Assembly (NCBI RefSeq): GCF_035989885.1
Contig: NZ_CP108518.1
Location: 2,174,501-2,238,500 of the forward strand
DNA from: Streptomyces sp. NBC_01232
GTDB lineage: Bacteria; Actinomycetota; Actinomycetes; Streptomycetales; Streptomycetaceae
Reading direction: 5' to 3'
Length of the DNA: 64,000 nt
Shown: in pieces, positions 62,330 to 64,000 of the stretch
How positions within the stretch are numbered: position 1 is the first letter of the stretch
Layout of the letters: each line of letters begins with the position of its first letter
Notes under the pieces: model-generated
What the model was told of the DNA's origin: nothing
The model's input: the letters and a program-made list of their open reading frames with translations, nothing else
Database searches by the model: none
Program-made: the position numbers and the translations under genes

Positions 62330-62454
62330 GGTCGTAACTCCCTGCGTGATGGTGCCGCGGAGTGTGAGTGGATATCCCGCCGCGGAGCGCCCAAGTCTAC
62401 GTAAGGCCCAACGCACGTCCAGTGAGCGGAGTTACTGATTCCACGCGATGAACG

Positions 62455-62475
62455 CCGGCCCTCATGATAGGCCGG
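62455..62475 (-). terminator. Short hairpin after secG
   Basis: CCGGCC (62455-62460) pairs with GGCCGG (62470-62475) around a 9-nt loop, downstream of secG and upstream of the rbpA-like gene. Weak but suitable for termination. The rest of the 182-bp gap to that gene shows nothing else. Confidence 0.5.
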
Positions 62476-62511
62476 GTGGTGCCGACCGGACTGCCGGAAT
62501 GGCCAGAACGG

Positions 62512-62748
62512 TCAGCTGCTCGTCTTCACCAGCAGGCCGAGCGCGACGATGCACGCGAACCACAGCAGACCCACGACCACGGTGATGCGGTCCAGGTTGC
62601 GCTCCGCGACGGAGGAACCGCCGACCGACGACTGCATACCGCCGCCGAACATGTCGGAGAGGCCGCCGCCCTTGCCCTTGTGCATCAGCACGAGCAGCAT
62701 CAGCAGGGCGCTGAAGACGATCAGGGCGATCGAGAACCCCATAATCAC
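62512..62748 (-). CDS. secG: Preprotein translocase subunit SecG
   Basis: A 78-residue accessory subunit of the SecYEG channel. Two hydrophobic helices (FSIALIVFSALLMLLVLMHK and RITVVVGLLWFACIVALGLLV) enclose the conserved GKGGGLSDMFGGG loop. GTG 62748 follows AGGA by seven bases. An in-frame ATG two codons later is an alternative. It lies downstream of tpiA with a hairpin between, the usual order in actinobacteria (pgk-tpiA-secG). Confidence 0.94.
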   Translation of the reverse strand: MIMGFSIALIVFSALLMLLVLMHKGKGGGLSDMFGGGMQSSVGGSSVAERNLDRITVVVGLLWFACIVALGLLVKTSS

Positions 62749-62800
62749 GGCTGATTCCTACTTTCTGGCTTTTCAGGCATTCCGGCTTTGCGAGATGTGC

Positions 62801-62840
62801 GCGGGGGCCAGCGGCTGAAGGTTCAGCCCCTGGCCCCCGC
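62801..62840 (-). terminator. Hairpin between tpiA and secG
   Basis: GCGGGGGCCAG (62801-62811) pairs with CTGGCCCCCGC (62830-62840), and inner GGCTG/CAGCC (62813-62817 with 62824-62828) continues the stem. It follows tpiA and may end or attenuate the transcript before secG. Confidence 0.75.
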
Positions 62841-62871
62841 AAGGGTACGACGGATCGGCCCTACCGCATAC

Positions 62872-63648
62872 TCACTGGTCGCGGAAGCGGACGATCTTGA
62901 CGAACTCGTCCGCGTCCAGCGCCGCGCCGCCGATCAGCGCGCCGTCGACGTCGGGCTGGGCCATGATCGCCGCGATGTTCCCGGACTTCACGGAGCCGCC
63001 GTACTGGATGCGGACCTTGTCGGCCAGCTCCTGCGAGTACAGCTCGGCGAGACGGCCGCGGATCGCCCCGCAGACCTCCTGGGCGTCGTCGGGGGTGGCG
63101 ACCTCGCCGGTCCCGATGGCCCAGACGGGCTCGTAGGCGATCACGATGGACTCGGCCTGCTCGGCCGGGACGCCCGCCAGGCCGCCGTCGAGCTGGGTCA
63201 GCGTGTACGCGACCTGCTGGCCGGCCTTGCGGATGTCCAGGCCCTCGCCGACGCAGAGGATCGGGGTGATCCCGTGCTTGAAGGCGGCCTTGACCTTGGC
63301 GTTGCAGATCTCGTCGTTCTCACCGTGGTACTGGCGGCGCTCGCTGTGGCCGACGGCCACGTACGTGCACTTCAGCTTCGACAGCATGGGGCCGGAGATC
63401 TCACCGGTGTAGGCACCGGAGTCGTGCGCGGAGATGTCCTGGGCGCCGTACTTGATCTTCAGCTTGTCGCCGTCGACCAGGGTCTGGACGGAACGCAGGT
63501 CGACGAAGGGCGGCAGGACCGCGACCTCGACGGCGTCGTAGTCCTTGTCGGCCAGGGCGAAGGCGAGCTTCTGGACGTGGGCGATGGCCTCGAGGTGGTT
63601 GAGGTTCATCTTCCAGTTGCCCGCCATGAGCGGGGTGCGCGTGGTCAT
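62872..63648 (-). CDS. tpiA: Triosephosphate isomerase
   Basis: Interconverts dihydroxyacetone phosphate and glyceraldehyde 3-phosphate. The 258-residue TIM barrel has AGNWKMN at the start (Asn11, Lys13), the catalytic histidine in [14 protein letters not shown], the catalytic glutamate in [15 protein letters not shown] with the flexible loop, and the phosphate site [11 protein letters not shown]. It lies 6 bp after pgk on the same strand, so the two are co-transcribed. Confidence 0.97.
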   Translation of the reverse strand: MTTRTPLMAGNWKMNLNHLEAIAHVQKLAFALADKDYDAVEVAVLPPFVDLRSVQTLVDGDKLKIKYGAQDISAHDSGAYTGEISGPMLSKLKCTYVAVGHSERRQYHGENDEICNAKVKAAFKHGITPILCVGEGLDIRKAGQQVAYTLTQLDGGLAGVPAEQAESIVIAYEPVWAIGTGEVATPDDAQEVCGAIRGRLAELYSQELADKVRIQYGGSVKSGNIAAIMAQPDVDGALIGGAALDADEFVKIVRFRDQ

Positions 63649-63654
63649 ACGGGT

Positions 63655-64000
63655 TCAGCCCTCCAGGGCGGCGAGGCCGGGGAGCGTCTTGCCCTCGAGG
63701 TATTCGAGGGAGGCGCCGCCACCGGTCGAGATGTGGCCGAAAGCATTCTCGTCGAAGCCCAGGATGCGGACCGCGGCGGCACTGTCGCCACCGCCGACGA
63801 CGGTGAAGGCACTGCTGTCGAGCAGGGCCTGGGCGACGGCCGTGGTGCCCCCGGCGTAGTCCGGGTGCTCGAAGACGCCCACGGGACCGTTCCAGAAGAC
63901 GGTCTTCGCGTCGGCGATCTTCGACGCGTACAGCTCACGCGTCTTCGGGCCGATGTCCAGGCCCTCCTTGTCGGCGGGGATCTTGTCCGCGTCGACGACC
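63655..64000 (-). CDS. pgk: Phosphoglycerate kinase, C-terminal part (cut by window end)
   Basis: The last 114 residues plus stop of phosphoglycerate kinase, which transfers phosphate from 1,3-bisphosphoglycerate to ADP. The visible part has [21 protein letters not shown], the nucleotide-site [16 protein letters not shown] and the C-terminal [20 protein letters not shown], all well conserved. The N-terminus lies beyond 64000. It heads the tpiA-secG group, and a gap gene would be expected further out. Confidence 0.96.
   Translation of the reverse strand, partial: VVDADKIPADKEGLDIGPKTRELYASKIADAKTVFWNGPVGVFEHPDYAGGTTAVAQALLDSSAFTVVGGGDSAAAVRILGFDENAFGHISTGGGASLEYLEGKTLPGLAALEG

Overview
The window is a contiguous stretch of a high-GC actinobacterial chromosome, almost certainly Streptomyces or a very close relative. 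The evidence is the very high G+C at third codon positions, frequent GTG starts, ATGA/GTGA stop-start overlaps, an LAETG-anchored surface protein, an OpcA/Zwf/Tal/Tkt cluster, an actinobacterial suf operon, and a gene order (pit, cob, suf, pentose phosphate, triose phosphate) that I recall from the core of Streptomyces genomes. I see no phage, insertion sequence, CRISPR array, tRNA or rRNA. It reads as conserved core chromosome with a few accessory insertions.

Layout. 1-1516: 3' part of a Pit phosphate transporter and a small membrane protein. 1548-10920: a cobalamin block opened by a B12 riboswitch (cobD, cobQ, an AAA/VWA chelatase subunit, cobO, cobB), then a ZIP metal transporter on the other strand and a CobE-CobC fusion. 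11046-17286: secreted CapA-like protein, sortase-anchored surface protein, amidohydrolase, class V aminotransferase, FrnE-like DsbA and an acetyltransferase. 17349-21815: a leftward unit of membrane protein, histidine kinase, response regulator and penicillin-binding protein. 21972-24406: IclR regulator diverging from an alpha-ketoglutarate-semialdehyde-type dehydrogenase. 24625-33723: tandem TerD protein, PhoX-like Tat phosphatase with a PHO-box-like element, SUKH-like protein, secreted nuclease, small membrane protein and a triple-repeat lectin. 33853-39358: dapD, an MFS exporter diverging from an HxlR-peroxiredoxin fusion, a TetR/SMR efflux pair with a doubled palindromic operator, and a membrane protein.

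39444-46045 is the complete leftward sufR-B-D-Rieske-C-S-U-T operon. 46526-49417 holds an ABC exporter and a hypothetical gene with a TTA codon. 49452-52993 holds heme A synthase and heme O synthase, separated by an amidohydrolase and a small protein. 53327-60120 is the rightward tkt-tal-zwf-opcA-pgl cluster (pentose phosphate pathway, NADPH supply). It converges on the leftward pgk-tpiA-secG-rbpA-like group and pgi (upper and triose glycolysis). The last gene, pgk, is cut by the window edge.

Most of the window is ordinary core metabolism. The points most worth a second look are the HxlR-peroxiredoxin fusion with its palindrome and divergent transporter, the doubled 20-bp TetR/SMR operator, the PHO-box-like repeat before phoX, the TTA codon in a patch of unusual codons, the 16-bp tandem array running out of the capA-like gene, and a cobalt chelatase ATPase gene with no cobN beside it. 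All starts, families and sites were read by eye; no database search was run.
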